Below the pieces are notes generated by a model. It saw nothing but the letters and a program-made list of their open reading frames with translations. It searched no databases and was not told the origin of the DNA. Positions 1 to 8,348 of a DNA stretch of 64,000 nucleotides are shown here, one piece after another (positions within the stretch are counted from its first letter, which is position 1; each line of letters begins with the position of its first letter). Location: NCBI GenBank assembly GCA_014058405.1, contig CP047423.1, positions 3,084,501 to 3,148,500 on the forward strand. The letters run 5' to 3'. This DNA is from Candidatus Nitrospira kreftii. GTDB taxonomy: Bacteria > Nitrospirota > Nitrospiria > Nitrospirales > Nitrospiraceae. A program made the position numbers and the translations under genes.

Positions 1-2
1 TC

Positions 3-1349
3 ACACGATTCGAATTCCCCGGTCGCCGCCTTTGGGAAATTGCCCTTGTGCTTCCCTTGGCTATGCCGACATACGTCCTGGCCTATGTGTACAACTATCT
101 GTTGGGATTCGGCGGCCCCATGGAACAGCTGTGGCAACTCGTGGCGGGGCCGCAAGCAAGAATCTTTTCTCCTCAAAGCTTTTGGGGAGTCACTTTCGTC
201 ATGACACTCGATACGTTTCCGTTCGTCTACCTGCTCACACGCAGTGCGCTCTTGAGCTTCAACGTGTCATTCGAGGAAGTCGCCCGCACCTGTGGCGCAT
301 CTCCACTGCGTACGATGTTCAGCGTAACCTTACCATTGTTGCGTCCCTCCATCGTCGCCGGTGTCGCGCTCGTGGTTCTGTATGTCGTCTCGGATTTCGG
401 TGCCGTTTCACTCCTTCGCTATCAAACACTCACCTACGCCGTGTTCCAGCAAATGACCGGCCGGTCTGACAACCAAGCCGCGAGCATCCTGAGCATCCTA
501 TTGGTCGTGCTGGCACTCCTGTTCTTATTGACCGAACGTTGGTTCCGCCGTAAGAGCCGGTTCTACCAGACGACGGGGCGCTATCGTGCGCCACAACGCA
601 TTCCGTGCGGATGGCTCCACATCGGACTCCTGACGGCCTGCCTGGCCTCAGTCGTCGGCTTGGCTTTTGGAATCCCTACCTCTCTTTTGGTGATGTGGAG
701 CCTCTCCCAAGAAGCTCAGGCGATTCTGGATACCCGTTTCTTCGGGTTTGTTTGGAACAGCGCCCTACTCTCCAGCCTGGCGGCGACAGCAGCCGTGCTG
801 GTTGGGCTACCGCTCGCCTACCTCGCGAGCCGAAAACCCACGTGGGTCAACCTCGGCTGTTTGCAGGCAGCCTACGCCGGTTATGTCCTGCCGGGACCGG
901 TTGCTGCCCTAGCCGTACTTGTTCTCTTTTTGAAAATCATGCCGTTCTTCTATGGAACTGTGCTCGTGCTAATTGTCGCGTATGTCCTTCACTTTCTCCC
1001 AGCCGGCCTCCAGTCACTCGAACCCTCGATCCAACAGATCACACCTAACCTGGAGGAAGTGGCCCGTACCCTAGGGCTCGGAGTTCGAGAAACCTGGTGG
1101 CGAGTCACGTTGCCGCTGATCCGTAACGGCATCATCGTGGCCTGGGTCCTTATTTTTCTGCAAACCATGAAGGAGCTTCCTGCGACATTACTGTTGAGGC
1201 CCGTTGGATTCGACACTTTAGCGATCCGTGTCTGGCTGGAAGCGAGTGAGGAATATTATCGACTGGCGGCTCCGTCAGCCTTATTGATTGTGCTGGTCGG
1301 CTTACCGGCCCTGTTTCTGTTGCTCTCTCGTGATTGGAGAGCCGCATAG
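3..1349 (+). CDS. ABC transporter permease, Fbp-type (iron(III)), 5' end outside the window
   Basis: This is an inner-membrane permease with two fused permease domains. Each domain carries an EAA loop: EEVARTCGAS near base 270 and EEVARTLGLG near base 1055. This doubled layout is the one of FbpB-type ferric iron transporters. The reading frame is open from base 3 without a start; the codons before the GTG at 48 encode FEFPGRRLWE, a family-typical stretch, so the gene is cut by the window edge. The stop is 4 bases before the ATPase gene, so the two form an operon. Iron as substrate is inferred from domain layout and the neighbouring TonB system; thiosulfate or another anion is less likely but not excluded. 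Confidence 0.85.
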   Translation, partial: TRFEFPGRRLWEIALVLPLAMPTYVLAYVYNYLLGFGGPMEQLWQLVAGPQARIFSPQSFWGVTFVMTLDTFPFVYLLTRSALLSFNVSFEEVARTCGASPLRTMFSVTLPLLRPSIVAGVALVVLYVVSDFGAVSLLRYQTLTYAVFQQMTGRSDNQAASILSILLVVLALLFLLTERWFRRKSRFYQTTGRYRAPQRIPCGWLHIGLLTACLASVVGLAFGIPTSLLVMWSLSQEAQAILDTRFFGFVWNSALLSSLAATAAVLVGLPLAYLASRKPTWVNLGCLQAAYAGYVLPGPVAALAVLVLFLKIMPFFYGTVLVLIVAYVLHFLPAGLQSLEPSIQQITPNLEEVARTLGLGVRETWWRVTLPLIRNGIIVAWVLIFLQTMKELPATLLLRPVGFDTLAIRVWLEASEEYYRLAAPSALLIVLVGLPALFLLLSRDWRAA

Positions 1350-1353
1350 GCCC

Positions 1354-2484
1354 ATGATACATTCACCGTCACACACAACCCGTATGGATTCCAGCCCATC
1401 CGACAGTCGGGTCGATCTGCACGGACCGACCGCTTCGATCTTAGAGCTCCGTTCCGTATCGTGCGCCTATGACCAAAACCGGCCCGCAATCCAGAACGTT
1501 TCCTTTTCCATACGAGAAGGGGAGATCCTGTGTCTCCTCGGGCCGTCCGGTTGCGGCAAGACCACTATCTTGAGAGCGATTGCAGGCTTCGAGCCTGTGC
1601 GCTCCGGACAGATTTTTCTCTCCGATCGATTAGTCTCCTCCTCTTCCGAGACCGTGCCAACCGAAGAACGCCGTGTCGGGATGGTCTTCCAAGAATATGC
1701 CCTGTTTCCACACCTGCGTGTCGCTGACAATATTGCCTTCGGACTTCATCAACTTTCCAAAGAGGAGCGAGCATCTCGGGTCGAAGAAATGCTGCGGCTG
1801 ACCGGCCTGGAAGGTCTGGAACGGCGATATCCACATGAACTATCCGGAGGACAACAGCAACGCGTGGCGCTTTCGCGAGCGTTGGTGCAGAATCCCGTCC
1901 TGCTCCTCTTGGATGAGCCGTTCAGCAATCTCGATCCCGACATGGCAAGCCGCATGCGGCAGGACCTCCATGCCCTCCTTCATCGGACGAAGACCACTAC
2001 AATCTTGGTCACCCACGATCATGAGGAAGCATTCGCCATGGCGAATCGTATTGCCGTTTTGAATCATGGTGAAATCGAACAGTTGGACTCTCCCGAGCTG
2101 ATCTACCATCTCCCGGCAACTCGGTTCGTGGCTGACTTCGTCGGCCAAGCTGACTTTATTACCGGACAGATCGAGCAGGGTGTCGTGCACACCGAACTGG
2201 GAGCATTTCCCAACACCATCGACGGTGTCGAGGGAGCGCATGTTGTCGTAATGATCCGCCCGGACGATATTCACCTGATACCCAATAAATCCGCCAAATC
2301 CCGAATCGTAGCCAGGCAATTCCGAGGCTCGGAAAATCTGTATACGATCCAACTTCCGTCCGGCCAGGTGGTGCATAGCAGCGAGAGTTCAACCAGCGTC
2401 TACCACGAAGGCACGTCCGTCGAACTTCGGGTATCCGCCACCCATACCGTGCTCTTTTCAGCTGAACAGCACTTTCAATCCTAA
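1354..2484 (+). CDS. ABC transporter ATP-binding protein, FbpC/PotA type
   Basis: This cytoplasmic ATPase energises the upstream permease. It shows Walker A GPSGCGKTT, the signature LSGGQQQR, Walker B LLLLDEPF and the H-loop LVTHDHEEA. A C-terminal extension of about 100 residues matches the TOBE-type regulatory domain of the FbpC/PotA/MalK group. I chose the ATG at 1354, just after the permease stop. An in-frame TTG at 1288 would overlap the permease by about 60 bases, and ATG 1384 is another option because the first residues before ILELRSV are not conserved-looking. No substrate-binding protein is visible; it probably lies upstream of the window. Confidence 0.88.
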   Translation: MIHSPSHTTRMDSSPSDSRVDLHGPTASILELRSVSCAYDQNRPAIQNVSFSIREGEILCLLGPSGCGKTTILRAIAGFEPVRSGQIFLSDRLVSSSSETVPTEERRVGMVFQEYALFPHLRVADNIAFGLHQLSKEERASRVEEMLRLTGLEGLERRYPHELSGGQQQRVALSRALVQNPVLLLLDEPFSNLDPDMASRMRQDLHALLHRTKTTTILVTHDHEEAFAMANRIAVLNHGEIEQLDSPELIYHLPATRFVADFVGQADFITGQIEQGVVHTELGAFPNTIDGVEGAHVVVMIRPDDIHLIPNKSAKSRIVARQFRGSENLYTIQLPSGQVVHSSESSTSVYHEGTSVELRVSATHTVLFSAEQHFQS

Positions 2485-2610
2485 GGAACACAGGAACCGA
2501 CCCATGATTGCGCCAATTGACAGCTTCCCCCTGGATCTGGCATGGATGAACCGGTATTCCGGCTCCCAACCCACCGGATTGAGCCCACATCTCCAATGTA
2601 AGGAGTCGAG

Positions 2611-3042
2611 ATGGACGCGTTGAAGAACGTCGTTGATTACGGCGTGATTGGTCTGCTGCTAGTCTTAAGCCTGTGGTCCGTCGCGGTGGCCATCGAACGC
2701 TGGCTGTTCTACCGACAAGTCAATCTCTCTCAGTTCACCAATGCGCAGTTGCTGGAAATCACGCTGACGAAGCGGCTTGTGATTATCGGCACCGTTGCCG
2801 CCAATGCCCCGTATATCGGCCTCCTCGGAACCGTCCTTGGTATCATGTTAACCTTCCACACCATGGGAACATCAGGTACGATGGCGGTCAACACCATCAT
2901 GATCGGCCTGAGTCTGGCCTTGAAGGCGACCGCCGTCGGACTGTTAGTGGCGATTCCCTGTGTCGTAATGAACAACGTCCTGCGTCGGCGGGTCACCGAG
3001 CTCTTGACGGAGTACAAAGCACAACATGGACCGCAACATTGA
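2611..3042 (+). CDS. exbB: ExbB/TolQ/MotA family proton channel
   Basis: This inner-membrane proton channel subunit energises TonB together with ExbD. At 143 residues it belongs to the short ExbB forms that lack the long N-terminal extension. It has an N-terminal membrane helix ending before IERWLFYR, then the family core GLLGTVLGIM and a last pair of helices with GLSLALKATAVGLLVAIP. The start is an ATG preceded by aaggagt. It overlaps exbD by 17 bases, which fits translational coupling. Confidence 0.9.
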   Translation: MDALKNVVDYGVIGLLLVLSLWSVAVAIERWLFYRQVNLSQFTNAQLLEITLTKRLVIIGTVAANAPYIGLLGTVLGIMLTFHTMGTSGTMAVNTIMIGLSLALKATAVGLLVAIPCVVMNNVLRRRVTELLTEYKAQHGPQH

Positions 3043-3400
3043 TCAGATCAACGTCATCCCGCTTGTGGATGTCATGTTGGTCCTGCTCGTCATCGTCTTG
3101 ACCACGGCTACGTTCATCAGCACCGGGCAGATTCCCGTCAACTTAGCCAAAGCGAAGGAAGTGGGAGATCGGAAGGATGTTCCGGTCGTGATCTCACTGA
3201 CCGCCGATGGACGTCTGTTTGTCAATGATGCGCCGGTTCCGGATGGAGGCCTCCCTACGGCTCTCAGTGCTCAACCTCGGGAGTCAGCAGTAGTCGTCCG
3301 AGCCGACAAAGTCACCTTGCTTGAGAAATTTGTGTCCCTCGTCGATGAAATCCGGGGATTAGGATTTCAGCAAGTCAGCCTGGAGGTCATTCGACTGTGA
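3026..3400 (+). CDS. exbD: ExbD/TolR family biopolymer transport protein
   Basis: This is the partner of ExbB in the TonB motor. It has a short cytoplasmic N-terminus, one transmembrane helix carrying the proton-path aspartate in the motif PLVDVMLVLLVI, and a periplasmic domain ending in FQQVSLEVIRL. Its length of 124 residues is normal. The start lies inside exbB and its stop overlaps tonB, so exbB-exbD-tonB is one operon. Confidence 0.9.
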   Translation: MDRNIDQINVIPLVDVMLVLLVIVLTTATFISTGQIPVNLAKAKEVGDRKDVPVVISLTADGRLFVNDAPVPDGGLPTALSAQPRESAVVVRADKVTLLEKFVSLVDEIRGLGFQQVSLEVIRL

Positions 3401-4269
3401 TGGAGAATTCCGTACCACTTCCCAACGGGCCAACGGGGCCAGTGGCAGCCAGTTGGCTCATTTCCTGCCTGCTGCACGCAGGGCTGGCTTTTGCTGCAGT
3501 CTTGTTCGTGCAGCGTATACAGCTTGCTGCTCAGACTGAACCATTTCAGTGGGACGTCGCAGTAGTCGCAACGTCAGTGAAAGACACGCCTTCTACTCAA
3601 CTTCCAGCCCCACCTACTCCTGCGCTTCAGCAATCTACCCCACCAGCGAAGGCTGTTGGCCCAACCGTAGAGCCCGTTGAACCAGCATCGATCAAACCGG
3701 TCACTTCACCTATACCAGCAGCGACTACCGAACCCAATTCGGAATCCTATGAGGACCAGCTCCTCAGTACTGAGCTAAAGCCATCGAGCACAGCACCTTC
3801 GTTATCGACCGAACCGCTGCCTGACACTGTTCCGCAACATCTTTCAGCTGCCTTGTCTGAGCAGATCATGCCTCCTCGTAATCGTTCGACAACATTAGCC
3901 GATCCACAGACAACCATGGATTCTACGGTTGCTCCCTTCGCATCCACAGACCAACCTAAGCCGGCTAAAGCGGATTACGGATGGCTCGCTGCTCTCATGG
4001 CACAATGGATCGCGGACCTGAACAAGCGGTACCCAGCTATGCTCCGAACCGAGGGGGTGCAAGGGAAAGTGACGCTGACCGCGGTGCTGCACGAAAATGG
4101 ACGCTTGAGCGATGTGCGGGTCGTCAAGAGTTCGGGGCACGCCGAGCTCGACCACGTTGCCGTGGAAGATGTGACGAACGGCCCTCCCATCACTCTTTCT
4201 CACTCCTTGGACCGTGCACAGATGCCGGTGAAGTTTTCAATCAGTTACGACTTGAAGACGGGTCGATAA
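3400..4269 (+). CDS. tonB: TonB energy-transducing protein
   Basis: TonB spans the periplasm and passes proton-motive force to outer-membrane receptors. The N-terminal helix contains SWLISCLLHAG, with the Ser and His typical of the TonB membrane anchor. A long Pro/Thr/Ser-rich linker follows, then a C-terminal TonB domain with YPAMLRTEGVQGKVTL and VVKSSGHAELD. ATG 3400 shares bases with the exbD stop (TGATG); a GTG at 3397 is the alternative. No TonB-dependent receptor is present in the window, so the cargo cannot be read directly. The ABC iron-type transporter just upstream suggests iron. Confidence 0.85.
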   Translation: MENSVPLPNGPTGPVAASWLISCLLHAGLAFAAVLFVQRIQLAAQTEPFQWDVAVVATSVKDTPSTQLPAPPTPALQQSTPPAKAVGPTVEPVEPASIKPVTSPIPAATTEPNSESYEDQLLSTELKPSSTAPSLSTEPLPDTVPQHLSAALSEQIMPPRNRSTTLADPQTTMDSTVAPFASTDQPKPAKADYGWLAALMAQWIADLNKRYPAMLRTEGVQGKVTLTAVLHENGRLSDVRVVKSSGHAELDHVAVEDVTNGPPITLSHSLDRAQMPVKFSISYDLKTGR

Positions 4270-4284
4270 GCCCTACAGCCAATG

Positions 4285-5319
4285 TTATGGCACACGCAAT
4301 CGATGACGGAGCCCCGATGAAACCGTGATTTTCCCTTCATTATCGACGATGATGGCTTCAACATCGGACAAGCGCTCCACCAACGCCATCCCACTCTCAG
4401 GCCCCAACACAAATATTCCCGTATCCAATCCATCGGCCACGATACCTTCCTTCGCGATAATTGTGACACTCTGACAACCTCGCGCCGGCAGCAAGGTCTG
4501 CGGATCCAAAATATGATGATACCGGACTCCATCCCGTTCGAAGAATCGTTCATAGTCTCCAGCCGTCGAGATCGCCTCCTCCTTCAACTCAACAAGCGTC
4601 AGCAACGAATCCTCCTGGCGCGGATGCCTGATTCCGACAGGAAATCCTTTTCGATCCGGAAGGACACCGAATGTCTTGATATCGCCTGATAAGGCGACAA
4701 CTCCTCCCGTGGCCCCAGCCTGTTTCATCTTTTCGACGGCCCGATCAGCAGCATATCCCTTCCCAATCCCACCGACATCAAGACGCATTCCTTCATGCGG
4801 CAGGAAAATAGTTCCTGCCTCTTTATCGATTCGAATGTGTGTCCAATTGACGAGAGGTCGTAGCCGCTGCAATTCTTTGTCATTGGGAATCTGCTGCTGG
4901 TCCATTACGTTCCATGCTTCAACCGCAGGACCAAGCGCGATGTTGAACCCGCCGTGGGTGAGCTGTGCCATTTCCAAAGATCGGACCACCAGATCCAACG
5001 TTTCTTGACTCACTTTGACAGGGAAACGCCCGGCTTCGGCATTGACACGAGAGAGCTCACTGTCAGAGCGCCACGTACTCAAAAGCTGTTCAAGCCGTTT
5101 GATCTCATCGAATCCGGCTTGCGTAGCTACATTCCCAGTGCTGCTATCGCTGGACACAACAGTGATTGTAACCAGGGTGCCCATGTGCATCTGTGCACGT
5201 TTTGATACGGTGACCTGAGGCACAGAGTGCGTCCCTACGCAACCTGCCGCGACGACGACAACGAAACAACGTACTAGTATGATGAGGGAGGAACAAGATT
5301 TCCGTATGTCCAGTGCCAT
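4285..5319 (-). CDS. apbE: FAD:protein FMN transferase (ApbE), lipoprotein
   Basis: ApbE transfers FMN from FAD to a Thr or Ser of FMN-binding-domain proteins in the periplasm. The mature region starts after the lipobox VVVAAGC. The family pattern is clear: MGTLVTITV, then FNIALGPAVEAWN, LDVGGIGKGYAADRAV, VALSGDIKTFG, and the C-terminal SVTIIAKEGIVADGLDT. ATG 5319 was preferred over an upstream start because longer versions run into the preceding gene, which ends at 5327. The likely substrate is the FMN-binding protein at 8333-9019, which has the acceptor motif. Confidence 0.9.
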   Translation of the reverse strand: MALDIRKSCSSLIILVRCFVVVVAAGCVGTHSVPQVTVSKRAQMHMGTLVTITVVSSDSSTGNVATQAGFDEIKRLEQLLSTWRSDSELSRVNAEAGRFPVKVSQETLDLVVRSLEMAQLTHGGFNIALGPAVEAWNVMDQQQIPNDKELQRLRPLVNWTHIRIDKEAGTIFLPHEGMRLDVGGIGKGYAADRAVEKMKQAGATGGVVALSGDIKTFGVLPDRKGFPVGIRHPRQEDSLLTLVELKEEAISTAGDYERFFERDGVRYHHILDPQTLLPARGCQSVTIIAKEGIVADGLDTGIFVLGPESGMALVERLSDVEAIIVDNEGKITVSSGLRHRLRVP

Positions 5320-5326
5320 CGAGTTT

Positions 5327-5965
5327 TCACCACCAATGTCGGCGAAATATCCTGGGATATCGAGGGTAAGGCATGACTTCAAAGAGCCGTGCTTCCATCC
5401 GTGAGGGCTGTGGAAGCATTTCAACAATCATGCGTCTATCGAATGCTGGGTACTGCTCGTCGAGAAAGTCATGGACCAGTGCTATTTCTTCTTGATCAGC
5501 AATCACAGAAGCTACGAGCATCCTCCCATAGCGAGGCGAATCGATTCCGAATCGCCATGTTCCCACATGAGTGATAATACCAGCGTCTACGCGAAATACC
5601 ATATCCAAAGCAGCCATGGACATGAAGGGTCCTTCGCTGATCTGCACTCGGGTGAGTCGGTACCTTCCGGGCCGCAAATCGATAGCAAAGGGTTGATCGG
5701 GTGACTCGATCTCAACCTGAAAACGCTTGTGGGAGTCCAGTTCCTCCAATTCCAGAAACCGCATCTGCGGTAAATATCGTCGAGACCTGTCCCCTGTCAG
5801 AGCCGTCAATATGCGCCCCACGACCAGACCGTCTCTGATCTGAGTTGAGTCGACCAAGGCCGGCACTGTCGTCGCGCAGGCCCACAACGTCGAAATAATG
5901 ATGACAACCAACAAAACTTTGCAGAACCTGCCGAAATCCCAAACCATGGTGAAAGTATAAGCCAT
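5327..5965 (-). CDS. putative lipoprotein, unknown function
   Basis: I do not recognise this 212-residue protein. It has a hydrophobic leader followed by a lipobox-like STLWAC, so it is probably lipid-anchored. The rest is a soluble beta-rich domain containing FAIDLRPGRYRLTRVQI, which resembles carboxypeptidase-regulatory-like beta sandwiches but without a decisive motif. It sits 7 bases upstream of apbE and is surely co-transcribed with it, so a role in the flavinylated redox module is inferred. An ATG at 5947 is an alternative start. Confidence 0.7.
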   Translation of the reverse strand: MAYTFTMVWDFGRFCKVLLVVIIISTLWACATTVPALVDSTQIRDGLVVGRILTALTGDRSRRYLPQMRFLELEELDSHKRFQVEIESPDQPFAIDLRPGRYRLTRVQISEGPFMSMAALDMVFRVDAGIITHVGTWRFGIDSPRYGRMLVASVIADQEEIALVHDFLDEQYPAFDRRMIVEMLPQPSRMEARLFEVMPYPRYPRIFRRHWW

Positions 5966-6013
5966 GGTCGTTCTGGAATGCAGAGCCAGGCGAGCTTCGC
6001 CTGAACTTGCCTC

Positions 6014-6055
6014 TTGACACTCATGGTCTCCGTGAGATACTAATAATCGTTCTCA
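6014..6055 (+). promoter_or_regulatory. sigma70-type promoter with overlapping Fur-box-like site
   Basis: A -35 TTGACA (6014-6019) and a -10 GATACT (6036-6041) are 16 bases apart. Bases 6041-6055 read on the - strand as TGAGAACGATTATTA, which agrees with the 7-1-7 Fur consensus TGATAATNATTATCA at 12 of 14 defined positions. The box covers the -10 edge and start point, where bound Fur would block transcription. It lies between the divergent apbE/lipoprotein and porin/FMN-protein units. Iron repression is inferred. Confidence 0.6.
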
Positions 6056-6084
6056 ATTTCATTGCTAACAAAACAGCACGTATC

Positions 6085-6264
6085 ATGGCCATCGCAAAAG
6101 CTCCTTCCCTTCAACACTGCCAGAGCCTTGAGACACGCTGTGAATGCGGACAGCTGATCGCTAAGATCTGTGGACAAGGCTTGGAGCTCAAGTGCAAGCG
6201 CTGCAAACGTATCGTCGTCATCCCCTTTGCTTCTATTGAGGGCTGGGGAACTGTAACTTTCTAA
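6085..6264 (+). CDS. small zinc-ribbon protein, Com-like
   Basis: A 59-residue protein with the four-cysteine pattern CECGQLIAKICG...LELKCKRCKR, which resembles the Com family (phage Mu Com-type zinc-finger proteins also found as chromosomal genes). Com of Mu binds mRNA to stimulate translation, but that function cannot be assumed here. ATG 6085 (MAIAKAPS) was chosen because the frame upstream of it crosses the promoter. It is the first gene behind the Fur-box promoter, which makes it likely to be iron-responsive. Confidence 0.65.
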   Translation: MAIAKAPSLQHCQSLETRCECGQLIAKICGQGLELKCKRCKRIVVIPFASIEGWGTVTF

Positions 6265-6399
6265 GTTATTCTGCGAAAGGAGGCACTGCCGTTACAGCTT
6301 TTGGGCTTTAGAGAAGTGTAGTTTTTTTCTTTTGTCCGAAGACCAGAGACCATCGAGTCCCGAGTCAGACCACAACCTTACTCATCAGGGAGGATACCG

Positions 6400-7830
6400 A
6401 TGAAGATGCGGTCAATCCTCGGGGCTGTTTCGATCTTCGTACTGGCAGTGACGCCAGTCTTTGCAGAAGAGAGCCTTGAGGAACGAGTGAAGAGACTTGA
6501 AGATGCGTTACAGAAAGCCCAGGAACGAGAATCCCGCGCAGTTCAAGGGGAAAGTTCATCCACGAAACAATACCCAGTGCCCGCTGGGCCTATAACCGAC
6601 ATTGCAGTCGGACGCCCAGGAGAGGAAAAGACCTCTCTCGGGTTCGGTTCCACAGGGTCAGGAAAACTGGTCTATGCCAAACCCTTCTTGAGCGCGCCCA
6701 AAGCGGTGCTCGGAGGCTATGTTGATATGGGGTACAACATTCTTTCTCGCCAAAACCTCGATAATCCGAGCCGCAACACATTTGGCCACCAGCGACTGGT
6801 GCCGTACATCTATGCGGACATCACCGATCGGGTAAAATTCGCGGCTGAGATCGAGCTCGAGCGTGGAGGCACCGATGCGCCACAGGGAAACGGCGAGTTT
6901 AAGATTGAATTCGCCCAAATGGATTATTTGGTCAATGAAATGATCAATCTCCGTGGTGGAGTTCTGCTCATGCCGGTCGGCAAATTCAACTTGTTGCACG
7001 ATACGCCTTTGAACGACCTGGTCGATCGCCCGATGGTCTCTCGGATCATCATCCCCAGCACCTGGTTTGAGTCTGGAGCCGGAATCTACGGCACGTTGTA
7101 TCCGACTACGCTTTCGAAGATCGACTACGAACTGTATGCAGTCAACGGCGTGAGCTCGACGGCAGGGGCCATTACGGATCTAGGCGTTCGTAGCGCGCGA
7201 GGAAGCATCTCGCGAGATCGGGATGACAACAAAGGTGTAGTCGGCCGTGTGGCGTTCAGCCCCATGCTCGGAATTGAAGTCGCGACGTCCGGCTACCACA
7301 GCCAGTTTCGGCCCTCCACGGGAACCGTTGGCCAAAGTGCCCTGAATCTCTTCGCGGTGGATTGGACGCTCCAGCGGGGCCCCTTCGAGTTGATCGGGGA
7401 ATCCGCCTGGGCCTGGATCAGCAACAACGGCGCGACCGGCGTGGCAGGGAGCGCGGTCGGGCCGGGTAAAATGTTCGGGTATTATGTCCAAGGAAACTAT
7501 CACTTCATGCCGGAAATACTGAAAAGAGTGGCCCCTAGCCACTTCTCAGATGCGTCGACTTTCACGTTCACCGTTCGCTGGGAGCAGGTCGACACGGATA
7601 CGGACAATCGGACCCTAGGTGGAGGAAACACACTGGGCAATCGGCGAGAATTAGACCGGTTGACGGTCGGCTTGAACTTCAGGCCGATCGAAGATACGGT
7701 CTTCAAAATCAACTGGCAACATAACGCTCAGAATGGCGCGCTGGGATTAACACCCGCGGGAGACTTGGGCGCGGCCAACAGTCCGCTGGATGGAGACGGA
7801 TTCCTGTTCCAAGCAGCAACCTATTTCTAA
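6400..7830 (+). CDS. outer-membrane porin, OprO/OprP-like
   Basis: A 476-residue outer-membrane beta-barrel. It has a signal peptide ending VTPVFA-EE, a short N-terminal coiled coil (LEERVKRLEDALQKAQERES), and then alternating amphipathic strands to a terminal aromatic residue (ATYF), as in barrels. The segment around VGKFNLLHDTPLNDLVDRP matches the phosphate-selective-porin-type family. The ATG is preceded by agggagg. It lies downstream of the Fur-box promoter and ahead of the FMN-binding protein. The solute is unknown; it is not a TonB-dependent receptor (too short, no plug domain). Confidence 0.8.
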   Translation: MKMRSILGAVSIFVLAVTPVFAEESLEERVKRLEDALQKAQERESRAVQGESSSTKQYPVPAGPITDIAVGRPGEEKTSLGFGSTGSGKLVYAKPFLSAPKAVLGGYVDMGYNILSRQNLDNPSRNTFGHQRLVPYIYADITDRVKFAAEIELERGGTDAPQGNGEFKIEFAQMDYLVNEMINLRGGVLLMPVGKFNLLHDTPLNDLVDRPMVSRIIIPSTWFESGAGIYGTLYPTTLSKIDYELYAVNGVSSTAGAITDLGVRSARGSISRDRDDNKGVVGRVAFSPMLGIEVATSGYHSQFRPSTGTVGQSALNLFAVDWTLQRGPFELIGESAWAWISNNGATGVAGSAVGPGKMFGYYVQGNYHFMPEILKRVAPSHFSDASTFTFTVRWEQVDTDTDNRTLGGGNTLGNRRELDRLTVGLNFRPIEDTVFKINWQHNAQNGALGLTPAGDLGAANSPLDGDGFLFQAATYF

Positions 7831-7845
7831 CCGTCATGAAAGGAG

Positions 7846-7870
7846 GCTCCCCGCCGTATCGGCGGGGAGC
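7846..7870 (+). promoter_or_regulatory. perfect 10-bp hairpin covering the ribosome binding site of the next gene
   Basis: The arms 7846-7855 and 7861-7870 are perfect complements with a 5-base loop. The right arm includes GGGGAG, the only good ribosome binding site for the ATG at 7878. No T-tract follows, so an intrinsic terminator is unlikely. The hairpin may hide the site and limit translation of the lipoprotein, or protect the porin mRNA 3' end. Confidence 0.6.
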
Positions 7871-7877
7871 TCAGCAC

Positions 7878-8348
7878 ATGAAGAAGCTTCTGAAGCTCCG
7901 CATACGTATTCTTCCACTTTTTTTGCTCGGAGGCCTAGCCGGTTGTGCTTTGATGAACGGGATGCAAGAGCGCGTCTCCACGTGCAACTATGATCATGCT
8001 TGGGAAGCGGCATTGGAGGCTGTTAAAGACCGCTCGACCGACACCAAGAACAAAGAAGACGGATTGATTGTCACTCAGTGGCTCGAAATTCCGATGCCGG
8101 GAAGAACTTATGGGGTTTTTCGGAGAGATGTTGGAAACAGTAGGGACCGATCTCGTCTCACCCTGAAGGTAAAACGGTTGAATGATGTCACAAGGATTTC
8201 CTTCGTCGAAGAACGACAGAGTTGGGTGTTTCGTGGAGGATCGCGTCTCTTCGGTTGGGCTCCCACAGACCCCTCTGAGGAGATGATGCGAGACATCCAG
8301 AAACGCCTTGATACCAAACTGCAGGAGCATGGATGCGCAGTCACGTAA
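7878..8348 (+). CDS. putative lipoprotein, unknown function
   Basis: A 156-residue protein with a basic leader, a hydrophobic stretch and a lipobox LAGC, followed by a small domain (CNYDHAWEAALEAVKDRS and a C-terminal EEMMRDIQKRLDTKLQEHG). The region resembles generic small outer-membrane lipoproteins but I cannot name a family. ATG 7878 is chosen over one at 7836 because only 7878 has a ribosome binding site and a proper leader. It overlaps the FMN-binding protein gene by 16 bases, so the two are coupled. Confidence 0.7.
   Translation: MKKLLKLRIRILPLFLLGGLAGCALMNGMQERVSTCNYDHAWEAALEAVKDRSTDTKNKEDGLIVTQWLEIPMPGRTYGVFRRDVGNSRDRSRLTLKVKRLNDVTRISFVEERQSWVFRGGSRLFGWAPTDPSEEMMRDIQKRLDTKLQEHGCAVT

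Noticed and set aside
2504..2623. 39-codon frame between the ABC ATPase and exbB
   Set aside because: Runs over the exbB ribosome binding site and start; no motif and only a weak ribosome binding site.
6400..7830. TonB-dependent receptor near the tonB operon
   Set aside because: The barrel is only 476 residues and has no plug domain or TonB box; it is a porin.
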